A stretch of 64,000 bases of DNA from Flammeovirga agarivorans (GCF_012641475.1 NZ_JABAIL010000005.1:372001-436000), one strand, 5' to 3'; numbered from the stretch's first letter, positions 18,125 through 26,919 are shown. Made by a program: numbers and translations. Notes: generated by a model from the sequence alone, not told the origin.

Positions 18125-18847
18125 ATGCCTTACGCAGACGAGAATGATCCTAAATTCTTTCATACTTCTGAGTTTAAAAAGTATGCGGAGACAAAAGGTT
18201 TAATTGAATATTTAAAGGATTTTGCAACACCTAATAAAAAAGAGGTAATTGGAAAAGTACTGTCGGAAAGAACAAATCACCTGACAGTCTTGTTGGAGGA
18301 AATATATAAACCTCAGAATGCTGCTGCAGTTGTAAGAACATGTGATTGTTTTGGTATTCAACAAATGCATGTGATCGATGAAGAAGATAAGTTTCAGTTG
18401 TCTACTAGTGTTGCCAAAGGGTCTGCAAAATGGATAGATATCAATAAATATAAAAGCTTAGAGGAATCTGTCAGTCATTTGAAAAAGGCAGGGTATAAAA
18501 TTGTAGCTACATCTCCTCATACAGACATGACTTTGGATGATCTACCTGTTGATGAGCCATTGGCATTAATGTTTGGAAATGAGTTTGAGGGCCTTACTGA
18601 TGAAGCTATGGAAGCGGCAGATTATAAGATTAAAATACCAATGCATGGCTTCGCTGAAAGTTTTAATATTTCTGTTAGTGCAGCACTCGTTTTAAATCAC
18701 TTGAGTACTAAAATGCGTAAAGATCCAACAATCAATTGGGCATTAACTGATGAGGAGAAAAAAGTGATTGAAATGGCATGGATATATAAGTCAATTAAAC
18801 ATGTTGACAGTGTTATTAAGACATTTGAACAAGAAAATCAAAAATAG
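18125..18847 (+). CDS. trmH: tRNA/rRNA 2'-O-methyltransferase, TrmH (SpoU) family
   Basis: The 240-residue SPOUT methyltransferase has the three knot motifs in order: motif 1 NAAAVVRTCDCFG with the catalytic Arg, motif 2 ALMFGNEFEGLTDEAM, and motif 3 IPMHGFAESFNISVSAALVL. The sequence and C-terminal extension fit TrmH, which makes Gm18 in the tRNA D-loop; specificity among SpoU enzymes is inferred. It is followed after 2 nt by fmt, giving a tRNA-modification/initiation operon. Its start lies just after a terminator-like hairpin. Confidence 0.9.
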   Translation: MPYADENDPKFFHTSEFKKYAETKGLIEYLKDFATPNKKEVIGKVLSERTNHLTVLLEEIYKPQNAAAVVRTCDCFGIQQMHVIDEEDKFQLSTSVAKGSAKWIDINKYKSLEESVSHLKKAGYKIVATSPHTDMTLDDLPVDEPLALMFGNEFEGLTDEAMEAADYKIKIPMHGFAESFNISVSAALVLNHLSTKMRKDPTINWALTDEEKKVIEMAWIYKSIKHVDSVIKTFEQENQK

Positions 18848-18849
18848 AT

Positions 18850-19776
18850 ATGGATAAGAACTTAAGAATTGTATTTATGGGAACACCTGATTTCGCTGTT
18901 CCTTCATTAAAAATATTAGTAGAAAACGGTTATAATATTGTAGGTGTAATCACTGCTCCAGATAAACCAGCAGGTAGAGGAAGAAAATTACAGTCTTCTC
19001 CTGTAAAACAATATGCTGAAGAAGCAGGATTGAATATTCTACAACCGACTAACTTAAAGAAACCGGAATTTCAACAAGAGTTAAAAGAATTAGAAGTAGA
19101 CTTACAAATTGTTGTAGCTTTTAGAATGTTACCTGAAGCGGTTTGGTCTATGCCGAAGATTGGTACCTTTAACTTGCATGGTTCATTATTACCAGATTAT
19201 AGAGGAGCTGCTCCAATAAACTGGGCAATTATTAATGGTGAAAAAGTAACAGGTGTAACCACTTTCTTTTTACAACACGAAATAGATACAGGTGATATTA
19301 TCTTTAGACAAGAAGAGCCGATTCATGAGGAAGATACCGTTGGGGATGTCTACGGTAGATTAATGAATATTGGTGCAGATCTAGTTTTAAAAACGGTCGA
19401 AAAAATTGATCAGGGCGATTATTCAACAACACCTCAGGTGATCGAAGGCGAACCTAAGCATGCTCCAAAGATCTTTAAAGAAACTTGTAAGATTGACTTC
19501 ACAAAAGATACGGAAACAGTGTACAATTTTATTAGAGGTTTGTCACCGTACCCTGCGGCTTGGACAGAGATTCAAGGAAAGACATACAAGTTATTCAAGG
19601 TATCAAAAGTTTATGATACGGATGTAGTTGCCAATGAAGATGGTTTTGCTACTGACAATAAGAAATATTTCTATATTAAAACTGCAGATGGTTTTATTGC
19701 AGTACATGAATGGCAAATGCAAGGCAAGAAAAGAATGCCTGTAGATGCATTCTTACTAGGAACAAAATTCGAATAA
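18850..19776 (+). CDS. fmt: Methionyl-tRNA formyltransferase
   Basis: The 308-residue enzyme formylates initiator Met-tRNA with 10-formyl-tetrahydrofolate. Signature segments: FMGTPDFAVPSL, FNLHGSLLPDYRGAAPINWA with the catalytic Asn/His pair, and HEIDTGDIIF with the catalytic Asp. The C-terminal tRNA-binding beta-barrel domain (about 210-308) is present (FIRGLSPYPAAW). It follows trmH by 2 nt and ends at a bidirectional terminator. Confidence 0.97.
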   Translation: MDKNLRIVFMGTPDFAVPSLKILVENGYNIVGVITAPDKPAGRGRKLQSSPVKQYAEEAGLNILQPTNLKKPEFQQELKELEVDLQIVVAFRMLPEAVWSMPKIGTFNLHGSLLPDYRGAAPINWAIINGEKVTGVTTFFLQHEIDTGDIIFRQEEPIHEEDTVGDVYGRLMNIGADLVLKTVEKIDQGDYSTTPQVIEGEPKHAPKIFKETCKIDFTKDTETVYNFIRGLSPYPAAWTEIQGKTYKLFKVSKVYDTDVVANEDGFATDNKKYFYIKTADGFIAVHEWQMQGKKRMPVDAFLLGTKFE

Positions 19777-19783
19777 ACTAAAA

Positions 19784-19820
19784 GATCCCAATTCCTATAA
19801 TAGGAGTTGGGATCGTTTTA
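19784..19820. terminator. Bidirectional terminator after fmt
   Basis: GATCCCAATTCCT (19784-19796) and AGGAGTTGGGATC (19802-19814), one G-T pair, 5-nt loop, then GTTTTA. It lies between fmt and the convergent repeat-protein gene. Confidence 0.9.
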
Positions 19821-19836
19821 TATAGTGATGTATGTA

Positions 19837-20883
19837 TTATGATCTTAGCAACTTTAGTACCGGATAGATCACAAATGCAGCTCCATTTGAAATAAAGCGT
19901 TTTACTTCTTCTTGTTTAGGAAGTTCAACAGGAGATAAACGAACGACCTTATCAGATAACTCTTCTACTGCCTGAGTAGTTGCGTCATGAGTACTATTAA
20001 AGATATTAATAGCTGTATCTAAAGGTTGGTCAATAATTTCTTTAGAAGTATGAAGCACTTTTTCGGAAGTTTCTTTTACGAATCTAGCCGATTCATTAAT
20101 CAAATCATCTGCTTGGTGAGATAAGTTTTCAATCGTCTCGTTAGACTTGCCAGATGTTTTTTCAGAAAAGGACTTACTTTTATCAACTACTTTAGTGACA
20201 ATCTCTTGAGAACTCTTAAAAGTGTTTTCAACAGTTTCTCTAGCTAATTCAATTACTTTGTTACTAGTAGCTTCAGCACTTTCTAATGCAGCATCAGATA
20301 GACTTTTAGCTTCTTCTAAAATTCTACCTGCAGCTTCTTCAGACCTATTGATTACCGTATTAGTTTTCTCGGTAACAAATTCTACTTTTTCTTTAGAGTA
20401 AGCCGAAGCATCAGCAATTGTTTTATGTGAGAATTCTCTAGTTTCATCAACGATTGATTCTACTTTGTGTTCTATTTTCTCTGATGCATCTTTCGCTGCT
20501 TCTTTTCCTTTTTCTATATTTTCTTTAGCGGTTTCTTTAATGTTATCAGTAGCTTCATTAATTGTTTTTGAAGTACTTTCAACAGTCTTCGCTACTGTTT
20601 CAACAATCTTACCCTTCGACTCAGAAATTGTTTGGGTAGTTTGATCTACAGTTTCAGAAACCTGTTCTGTCACTTTATCAACAGTTTCTTTTACAGTTTC
20701 GGCAACAGTTTCTTGTTTTGGAGTGGATGTTTGTTCAGTTGCTTTTTGCTCTAAATTTTGAGCATCTTCAGCTTTAGCAGTTGTTTTTTTTGCTGCGGGC
20801 TTTCTTGTTGTTCTGCGGGTTGTAGTACTTTTACCACCTTCGGTCTTAGCAGTAGTAGTACGTTTTTTTCTTTGCTGTGCCAT
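19837..20883 (-). CDS. LEA/apolipoprotein-like amphipathic repeat protein with histone-H1-like N-terminus
   Basis: The first 40 residues of this 348-residue protein are Lys/Arg/Thr/Ala-rich (QRKKRTTTAKTEG, RRTTRKPAAKKTTAK), like bacterial histone H1/Hc1 tails. The rest is a long run of Thr/Glu/Lys/Val/Ser 11-mer-like helical units (VAETVKETVDKV, AKENIEKGKEAAKDASEKIE) typical of LEA-3 or apolipoprotein repeats, with a short hydrophobic end (AAFVIYPVLKLL). There is no signal peptide, so it should be cytoplasmic. Desiccation or stress protection, membrane-surface binding or nucleoid binding are all possible; none is shown. The gene stands alone, with terminators on both sides. Confidence 0.75.
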   Translation of the reverse strand: MAQQRKKRTTTAKTEGGKSTTTRRTTRKPAAKKTTAKAEDAQNLEQKATEQTSTPKQETVAETVKETVDKVTEQVSETVDQTTQTISESKGKIVETVAKTVESTSKTINEATDNIKETAKENIEKGKEAAKDASEKIEHKVESIVDETREFSHKTIADASAYSKEKVEFVTEKTNTVINRSEEAAGRILEEAKSLSDAALESAEATSNKVIELARETVENTFKSSQEIVTKVVDKSKSFSEKTSGKSNETIENLSHQADDLINESARFVKETSEKVLHTSKEIIDQPLDTAINIFNSTHDATTQAVEELSDKVVRLSPVELPKQEEVKRFISNGAAFVIYPVLKLLRS

Positions 20884-21048
20884 AAAAAGTGAATTTGAAG
20901 GTTATTGTGAAACAATTGAATAAACTATTCCATTCAACTGCTTAGTGTTATAAAGTTACGTATGAATGATTATTTATTCACTATTATTTACGGAAAATAT
21001 TAATAATTGATTCTCTGATAGATACTTTTTTTTGTAAAAAAGTAAAAA

Positions 21049-21076
21049 AAGGTGCTTTTCCTAAGAAAAACACCTT
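21049..21076 (-). terminator. Terminator of the AP2/HNH-like gene
   Basis: AAGGTG(C)TTTT (21049-21059) and AAAA(A)CACCTT (21066-21076) pair with one mismatch. On the minus strand a T-rich tract follows. Confidence 0.72.
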
Positions 21077-21102
21077 ATAAAGTTATAGGGCTATTGATGT
21101 AA

Positions 21103-21663
21103 TTAGTCCATTTCGGCAACCATTTCGTCTTCTATTTTATTGAGACTCTTAGTTTTGCCAAATAACTCTTGTGATTTATTGTTATAAGCCTCTGCAGCAG
21201 CTTCTGCTGAAGGGAATAAGCCTAAATCATATCTTTGTCCTTTGGAGTAAAGGACTGCTCTGAATGTCTTTTTACTTACTTTTACTACCCCTCTGTAACC
21301 TGTTTTGTTGTGGTGATGTTTCTGATTTCTTCTTAATTCAGCCATCGTTGCCCACTCAAGGTTTTTTTCTCTACAATCTAACGCATTGCCGTTTTTAATA
21401 CGAACAAAAAGACGTTTTGTAGACTCTTGTTGAGGTACAAATTTTTCTGCAATTAATTTGTGAAGGTAAATGGTAATATTTTGGTAGCCACCGTTAGGTC
21501 TAGGATAATTCTTTTGAAAAAATACATAACCACTTGCATGCATTCTTAGGTTATTCAAAAGATCTAATTGGTTGTAATACTCATTATTTGTAATAAAATC
21601 ATAAGCATCACCAGACAGAAGCACATGCTCGTCTGCATTTTTTAGTTTAATTTTGTAAAGCAT
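21103..21663 (-). CDS. AP2-domain protein with degenerate HNH-like half
   Basis: The 186-residue protein has two parts. Residues about 60-107 align by eye with the HNH_3 endonuclease pattern: IYLHKLIAEKFVP, then VRIKNGNALDCREKNLEWAT. The canonical VNHIDGN is replaced by VRIKNGN, so the central catalytic His is missing. Residues about 120-170 form an AP2/ERF-type DNA-binding domain (TGYRGVVKVSKKTFRAVL, DLGLFPSAEAAAEAYN). AP2-HNH proteins are usually homing endonucleases, but this one stands alone in unique sequence with no intron or phage genes beside it. A DNA-binding role without cleavage is the likely reading (inference). Confidence 0.82.
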   Translation of the reverse strand: MLYKIKLKNADEHVLLSGDAYDFITNNEYYNQLDLLNNLRMHASGYVFFQKNYPRPNGGYQNITIYLHKLIAEKFVPQQESTKRLFVRIKNGNALDCREKNLEWATMAELRRNQKHHHNKTGYRGVVKVSKKTFRAVLYSKGQRYDLGLFPSAEAAAEAYNNKSQELFGKTKSLNKIEDEMVAEMD

Positions 21664-21848
21664 TTTTCTTGGTTTTAGACAGTTAATCTAGCTAACTAAA
21701 GTTGTGTGTCCTCAAGTCGGTATAATCCTGAGGGGTTAATAAATTGGTTTATAGTTGTTGCCCAATAATGAGCAATAAAAGGTTTAAGAAGGAAGTAGTG
21801 TATTGGTTTAGTTTATAGCAATTTAAAAGTCTAAGTAATAAAGATTAC

Positions 21849-22934
21849 TTAGAGCTTTATATCGAATTTTGAACCTACTTCTTCTAGGTCTTTTATAACA
21901 GGAGACAATACAGGGATACCCACCGTACGTCTTTCGTGTTCAATTTCTCTTTCTGGATCACCAGGAATTAATACTCTTTCCTGACCTTCCACAGTTTCGG
22001 CAGTTTTGAATCTTCTAATCCAGTTGTCCATATGAGATTTAAATTCCTCTTTTGGTCTGAATCCATCAACTCTCATGGCACCAAAGAAGTGACCTAAACC
22101 TTCTCCAACAGGATCTTCAGGTAATGGAAGGAAACTTACAAATGGAGGTGCCCAAGGTCCGTAACCTGCACCAGATAACACAGCCGATAAAATATCTACC
22201 ATACTACCTAAACAATATCCTTTATGACTACTTCTCACTCTATCACTACCTAACGGTAACAATGCACCACCGCTTTTAAGAGCAGCAGCATCTGTTGTAG
22301 AGTTTCCTTGTTTGTCTTGTACCCAACCTACAGGAGCATCTTCTTCTTTACGTTGAAGAATTTCCAATTTACCGTTTGCAGCAGTAGTTGTAGCAAAATC
22401 GGCAACAAATGGTGGTTCTTCACCAGCAGGGATCGCCATTGCAATTGGGTTAGTACCTAATAATCTTTCCTTTGAGAAAGTAGGAGATACTAAAGGACTT
22501 GCATTTGTCATCGATAAACCGATCATATCATGTTGTAAAGCCATCATTGCATGATAACCCGCAATACCATAGTGGTTAGAGTTTTTGACAGAAACCCATC
22601 CGGTTCCAACATTGGTAGCTTTATCAATAGCCACTTGCATAGCTTGTGGAGCGACAACTAGTCCTAAACCAGCATCACCATCGATAGTAGCTGTACTAGG
22701 TGTTTCGTGGATAATTTTTATTTCAGGTGTAGGGTTAATTCTACCTGCTTCCCATAATCTTACATAACCAATCAGACGAGCAACTCCATGAGAATCAACA
22801 CCTCTTAAATCTGCAGATAGTAAAACGTTGGCTGCTAAGTCGGCATCCTTTTCCGGACATCCCATGGCAAGAAATACGTTTTTACTAAAATTGAAAAGTG
22901 TATTGTATGAAATTAAATTAATCCCGTTAGACAT
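21849..22934 (-). CDS. Malate/L-lactate/ureidoglycolate dehydrogenase family oxidoreductase (Ldh_2)
   Basis: The 361-residue NAD(P)-dependent oxidoreductase of the YlbC/Ldh_2 fold is distinct from Rossmann-type malate dehydrogenases. Motifs: DLRGVDSHGVARL with the catalytic His, VKNSNHYGIAGYHA, NPIAMAIPAG, DFATTTAANGK and the SHKGYCLG loop. The family includes sulfolactate, malate, lactate and ureidoglycolate dehydrogenases; substrate cannot be told here. It has a well-formed promoter upstream and is divergent from a GT2 gene with no evident metabolic link. Confidence 0.92.
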   Translation of the reverse strand: MSNGINLISYNTLFNFSKNVFLAMGCPEKDADLAANVLLSADLRGVDSHGVARLIGYVRLWEAGRINPTPEIKIIHETPSTATIDGDAGLGLVVAPQAMQVAIDKATNVGTGWVSVKNSNHYGIAGYHAMMALQHDMIGLSMTNASPLVSPTFSKERLLGTNPIAMAIPAGEEPPFVADFATTTAANGKLEILQRKEEDAPVGWVQDKQGNSTTDAAALKSGGALLPLGSDRVRSSHKGYCLGSMVDILSAVLSGAGYGPWAPPFVSFLPLPEDPVGEGLGHFFGAMRVDGFRPKEEFKSHMDNWIRRFKTAETVEGQERVLIPGDPEREIEHERRTVGIPVLSPVIKDLEEVGSKFDIKL

Positions 22935-23055
22935 GTAAGCTATGTTTTAATGCAGTAAATTGTAACCGTTTTGTAGACGGTAATGAAATTTGTTTGAAAT
23001 AAAAATCGACACGCAATCACCTCGCTAAAAAAGGTTTATACGATTGTTGATGTCA

Positions 23056-23086
23056 CAAATTTATCAACTTTCTCAATTTGGACAAA
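23056..23086 (-). promoter_or_regulatory. Bacteroidota-type promoter of the Ldh_2 gene
   Basis: Read on the minus strand: TTTG (23083-23086), 19-nt spacer, TAAATTTG (23056-23063). This matches TTTG-N19-TAnnTTTG exactly. The start codon is at 22934, giving a leader of about 115 nt. Confidence 0.75.
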
Positions 23087-23134
23087 TGAGAAAAGTCTAT
23101 CTAACGAATTTTTAACAGGAAATAAAACGAATAC

Positions 23135-24124
23135 ATGCAGATAGAAGTAAGTATTTTGATAGCAGCTAGAAATGAAGAAAAAAATATAGAAAACTGCTTG
23201 AATAGCCTTCTTAATCAACATTTCAATAACAATGTAAACATAGAGTTATTAATAGGTAACGATGATTCATATGATAATACAAAAAAGATTGTTGATAAAT
23301 TTATTCGGCAATATTCACATATTCACTGTGTTGACGTTCCACAAAATCGAGAATTGAAGGGTAAAATTAATGTGATAGACTACCTTAGTGAACAGGCAAA
23401 AGGTAAGTATTTACTGTTTGCTGATGCCGATGTTGTTTATCCTGATCAATGGGTTGAAACAATGTACATTTCACTGAAATCTCATGATATTGCTACAGGA
23501 GTGACTACCGTTGAAGGAAAAGGAAATTGGTTCGGGTTTCAACGATTAGATTGGCTTTTGGCGTTAAAACAGATCGAAATTTTCTCAAAAATTAATATTC
23601 CGCTTACTGCCATGGGTAATAATATGGGGATCACTAGAACAATGTTTGATAAGATTGGAGGAGTTAGAAAATTACCTTTTACAGTAGCTGAAGACTTTGC
23701 TATATTTCAATCTATTATTAGTCAAAATGGAAGTTATGAACAGTTATATAGCAAAAAGGTATTAGCCAAAACAGTTGGTGTTGATAGCATGGATAGTTGG
23801 TTGTCTCAGCGTTGGAGGTGGATGCAAGGAGCAAAAAAACTACCTATTTATTTAGTGGTACTTAATTACCTAAATATCACACTTTACCCACTTTTAATCA
23901 TTATTTCCTTTTTTAATCCCCAGTTTGGACTATTAATTCCTACTGTTTATTGTTTTAAAATGTTATCCCTTGTGGGAATTCAATACCAACTAAACGAAAA
24001 AGTAGATTGGTGGTCTGTATTACTTTTTGATCTTTATCATACTTACTGTTACAATCGTTTATTGGTATATTCTTTATTTTCTCCACCTGTAGAGTGGAAG
24101 GGAAGAGTATACAATTCTGAATAA
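23135..24124 (+). CDS. Family 2 glycosyltransferase with C-terminal membrane segments
   Basis: The 329-residue GT-A enzyme opens VSILIAARNEEKNIENCL, with the acidic nucleotide-binding site (GNDDSYDNT), the metal-binding LFADADVVYP, the AEDFAIF acceptor motif and the QRWRW signature of processive-type GT2 enzymes. Two or three hydrophobic helices (about 235-285) follow and anchor it to the membrane. It resembles monomeric membrane GT2s for glycolipid or carotenoid-glycoside synthesis; the product is unknown. It is far from the polysaccharide locus, divergent from the Ldh_2 gene and 67 nt upstream of the HAD phosphatase gene. Confidence 0.9.
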   Translation: MQIEVSILIAARNEEKNIENCLNSLLNQHFNNNVNIELLIGNDDSYDNTKKIVDKFIRQYSHIHCVDVPQNRELKGKINVIDYLSEQAKGKYLLFADADVVYPDQWVETMYISLKSHDIATGVTTVEGKGNWFGFQRLDWLLALKQIEIFSKINIPLTAMGNNMGITRTMFDKIGGVRKLPFTVAEDFAIFQSIISQNGSYEQLYSKKVLAKTVGVDSMDSWLSQRWRWMQGAKKLPIYLVVLNYLNITLYPLLIIISFFNPQFGLLIPTVYCFKMLSLVGIQYQLNEKVDWWSVLLFDLYHTYCYNRLLVYSLFSPPVEWKGRVYNSE

Positions 24125-24149
24125 GTAGTTTAGATTATGATCTTTATAT

Positions 24150-24157
24150 TACCTTTG
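24150..24157 (+). promoter_or_regulatory. Candidate -7 box upstream of the HAD phosphatase gene
   Basis: TACCTTTG is an exact TAnnTTTG match 35 nt before the ATG at 24192. The -33 region has only a TTTAG-like element. Confidence 0.45.
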
Positions 24158-24191
24158 TGACGAAAACCGTTTATACATTACAGACGAAAAA

Positions 24192-24719
24192 ATGGAAAAA
24201 AATAAGTGTGTCTTTTTAGACAGAGATGGTGTTTTGAATAAAGACTATGTGGACTATGCCTATACATTAGAGAAATTCGAAGTGTTACCGGGTGTACCAG
24301 AGGCACTTAACAAGTTGAAAGAAGCGGGTTTTAAGCTTGTTATTTTGACAAATCAGTCGGGTATCGTAAAAGGTATCTATAAAAAGGAAGACGTATTCAT
24401 TTGCCACAATGCTTTACAAGAAGCTTGTGACCATGCTATTGATGATATGTTTTATGCACCTCTTCATGAGAAATGGTCGAATTCATTAAGCCGTAAACCA
24501 GGTACTTTAATGTTTGAAAGAGCTATTTATAAGTACAATGCTGATATGGAAAATACTTGGATGATTGGAGATAAGGAAAGAGATCTTATTCCAGCAGAAA
24601 AAGTAGGTATACAGCACAGAATTCAAGTAGATAATCCATTAGTAGAAGGTTCTGTAGCTACACATTATGCAAAAAACTTATTGGAAGCAGTAGATAAAAT
24701 TATCTTAGCCAACCAATAA
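24192..24719 (+). CDS. HAD-family phosphatase, GmhB/histidinol-phosphatase-like
   Basis: The 175-residue HAD-IIIA hydrolase has motif I FLDRDGVLN (Asp10 nucleophile, Asp12 acid/base), motif II VILTNQSGI, Lys in SRKPGT, and motif III MIGDKERDLIPAEKVG. The layout is that of D-glycero-D-manno-heptose-1,7-bisphosphate 7-phosphatase (GmhB). The zinc-binding Cys/His loop of GmhB is absent; the corresponding stretch is YAPLHEKWSNSLSRKPG. Function as a sugar phosphatase is likely, heptose specificity uncertain. It is followed by a very strong hairpin that overlaps the next gene's stop codon. Confidence 0.88.
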   Translation: MEKNKCVFLDRDGVLNKDYVDYAYTLEKFEVLPGVPEALNKLKEAGFKLVILTNQSGIVKGIYKKEDVFICHNALQEACDHAIDDMFYAPLHEKWSNSLSRKPGTLMFERAIYKYNADMENTWMIGDKERDLIPAEKVGIQHRIQVDNPLVEGSVATHYAKNLLEAVDKIILANQ

Positions 24720-24731
24720 TTGAATATATTA

Positions 24732-24779
24732 AACAACAAAAAAGAGAATAACGATGTCGTTATTCTCTTTTTTGTTGTT
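24732..24779. terminator. Very long bidirectional terminator overlapping a stop codon
   Basis: Perfect 23-bp arms at 24732-24754 and 24757-24779 around a 2-nt loop (core AAGAGAATAACGA/TCGTTATTCTCTT). The right arm includes most of the stop codon (24778-24780) of the convergent minus-strand gene. Confidence 0.9.
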
Positions 24780-25260
24780 AGAAGAATTTTGAGAGATAAT
24801 CACAAAGCTCTTCTAAGTAATTTTGGTCGATGGTGTCAAAAGTGGATAGTGTGTCGCTATCTATATCCAAGACAGCTACAACGACATCATTCTTAATCAC
24901 AGGAACTACGATTTCTGATTTAGAAGCAGAACTACAAGCAATATGCCCTGGAAAAGCTTCAACATCTTCCACAACATATGTTTTCTTTTCACTCCAAGTT
25001 GTTCCACAAACACCTTTACCAGGTTTTATTCTTGTACAAGCTATTGGACCTTGAAATGGGCCTAATACTAATTCATCTTCTTTCACTAGGTAAAACCCAA
25101 TCCAAAGATGATCAAACGCTGTTTTAAGCACAGCACATGTATTGGATAAATTGGCAATTAAATCGCTTTCGATGGATGTTAAGCCTTTTATTTGAGGAAT
25201 TAAACTATTGTATAATTCTTCTTTTGATGTATGATCTGGTATATATAATTCTTCAGCCAT
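24778..25260 (-). CDS. msrC: GAF-domain free methionine-(R)-sulfoxide reductase
   Basis: The protein of about 160 residues is a single GAF domain of fRMsr type. It reduces free methionine-(R)-sulfoxide with thioredoxin. The three conserved cysteines are present (GPIACTRI, GKGVCGT, HIACSSASKSEIVVP; Cys75, Cys85, Cys109 from Met1 at 25260). WIGFYLV and VLDIDSDTLSTFD are family-typical. An upstream in-frame Met at 25299 is rejected, because a -7-like box at 25285-25292 would lie inside it and the extension is not conserved-looking. Its stop codon lies in the arm of the terminator. Confidence 0.93.
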   Translation of the reverse strand: MAEELYIPDHTSKEELYNSLIPQIKGLTSIESDLIANLSNTCAVLKTAFDHLWIGFYLVKEDELVLGPFQGPIACTRIKPGKGVCGTTWSEKKTYVVEDVEAFPGHIACSSASKSEIVVPVIKNDVVVAVLDIDSDTLSTFDTIDQNYLEELCDYLSKFF

Positions 25261-25284
25261 AACGTTATTATTTATATAAGACTG

Positions 25285-25292
25285 CAAAAGTA
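25285..25292 (-). promoter_or_regulatory. Candidate -7 box for the methionine-sulfoxide reductase gene
   Basis: TACTTTTG on the minus strand is an exact TAnnTTTG match 24 nt before the chosen ATG. No -33 TTG is visible. Confidence 0.45.
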
Positions 25293-25461
25293 CAAGCAAT
25301 AATACATAAGGAAAATTTCTTTCTAAAAATTAATACTAGAATAACCTCTATATGTATGTTCTTTTATATCTTTAGAGTACTTTTTTAGTATAAATTTTTT
25401 GAATAAACTTTGTAGTTGTTACCGATAAACAAAGATAATAACTCAATAACCTGATAGTAAA

Positions 25462-26919
25462 ATGAAAATAACTCCACTTAAGATTCTTCAAATACTTATT
25501 TATATAGGGATAATGTTAGCCATAGTGTTAATGATGTCTCCTAAAGAAATATCAATATTTGGTACAGAAGTGAGAGTACCAACTGCAGACGATGTTTTAC
25601 CTGAAAGTTTATTAACTCCAGAAGAAGCAAATACAGACCTTTCAGAAGAAGAGTATGAAGAAGAAGATCTAACAGTTGATCTATCCGATATTGAAGAAAA
25701 TTCTACTTGGACACCAGTTGAAGAAAAACCATTAGTAGTAAAAACGCCTAAAGGAGCTGTAGCTATTGAATATCCAAATGGAGATAAAGAGTACTTAGAT
25801 AACTTTTTTAGAGGTTTAAGTGATATTTCTGAAAAAGGAAGTATGATTAGAGTTTTACATTATGGAGATTCTCAGTTAGAAGGTGACCGTATGACAGAAA
25901 GGTTGAGAAAGAATCTACAAGAACAATTTGGAGGCTGTGGTGTAGGTTTAGTGCCAATCACTGAGTTAAAAAATATGAGAACTACATTGGCTCAATCTTA
26001 TTCTGATAATTGGGAACAATTTATTTGTTTTGGACCTAAAAAATATAGAGGAAAACATAACGATTACGGTTTCTTTGGAAAGTACTACACTTTTGATGGA
26101 ACTGAAGCCACTATTTCATTTGAAAAAGCTCCCTATTCTAAGACTCAGCACAAAGAGTTTGAAGACTTTAAAGTCTACCTAAGAAATACGGTAGCAGATG
26201 TAACTTTAAAATATACAATGAATGAAGTGGAGGGAGACCCCAAAACAATTGAAGCTTCATCTGAACCAAAAGCAATAAAATTACCTGTATCTGGAGCATT
26301 GGGAGAACTGGATCTAGCTTTTGAAGCCGATGCATCTCCAGAAGTGTATGGTGTTAGTTTTGACTGTAATACAGGTATCGCAGTAGATAATATACCGATG
26401 AGAGGTAGCTCCGGAACAGACTTTACAAAAATGAGGAAAGGTCACCTAAAGACTTTGTTTTCTGACTTAGATGTAAAGCTTCTAATACTACAGTTTGGTG
26501 TAAATGTAGTACCACAAGAAGCGGAAAGCTATAATTACTATGAGCGTTTACTTATTAAGCAGATCAATCACTTTAAAGAAGTAGATCCAAATCTATCTAT
26601 TTTAATAGTAGGTGTTTCTGATATGGCAAGAAAAGATGGCTCAAAGATTGAGTCGTATCCAAATATTGATGCTGTAAGGGCTGCTGAAAGAAGAGCGGCA
26701 AATAAAGCAGGAGCGGCTTATTGGGACCTTTATTTAGCTATGGGAGGAAAGAACTCAATAGTAAAATGGGCTGATAAGAGTCCTGCATGGGCAGGAAAAG
26801 ATTACACTCATTTTACTAGAAAAGGAGCCAATTTTATTGGTGATATGTTGTACAATGAATTAGTAAGAGAGTACCAAAGATATAAGAATAGAGATCCGAA
26901 GAATGTTGAAACCAAATAA
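25462..26919 (+). CDS. Membrane-anchored SGNH/GDSL-family hydrolase
   Basis: The 485-residue product has one N-terminal membrane helix (about 8-25), an acidic linker (about 40-80) and an SGNH catalytic domain outside the membrane. Block I is VLHYGDSQLEGD with the nucleophile Ser137, block III-like LLILQFGVN, and block V KDYTHF with Asp447 and His450. A large insert (about 150-300) separates blocks I and III. Family members remove or transfer acetyl or acyl groups on glycans and lipids. It overlaps the next SGNH gene by 17 nt, so the two are co-translated. The target is unknown. Confidence 0.85.
   Translation: MKITPLKILQILIYIGIMLAIVLMMSPKEISIFGTEVRVPTADDVLPESLLTPEEANTDLSEEEYEEEDLTVDLSDIEENSTWTPVEEKPLVVKTPKGAVAIEYPNGDKEYLDNFFRGLSDISEKGSMIRVLHYGDSQLEGDRMTERLRKNLQEQFGGCGVGLVPITELKNMRTTLAQSYSDNWEQFICFGPKKYRGKHNDYGFFGKYYTFDGTEATISFEKAPYSKTQHKEFEDFKVYLRNTVADVTLKYTMNEVEGDPKTIEASSEPKAIKLPVSGALGELDLAFEADASPEVYGVSFDCNTGIAVDNIPMRGSSGTDFTKMRKGHLKTLFSDLDVKLLILQFGVNVVPQEAESYNYYERLLIKQINHFKEVDPNLSILIVGVSDMARKDGSKIESYPNIDAVRAAERRAANKAGAAYWDLYLAMGGKNSIVKWADKSPAWAGKDYTHFTRKGANFIGDMLYNELVREYQRYKNRDPKNVETK

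Noticed and set aside
25261-25299. Upstream start for the GAF-domain reductase
   Set aside because: A -7-like box lies within it, and the extension does not resemble the family's N-terminus.
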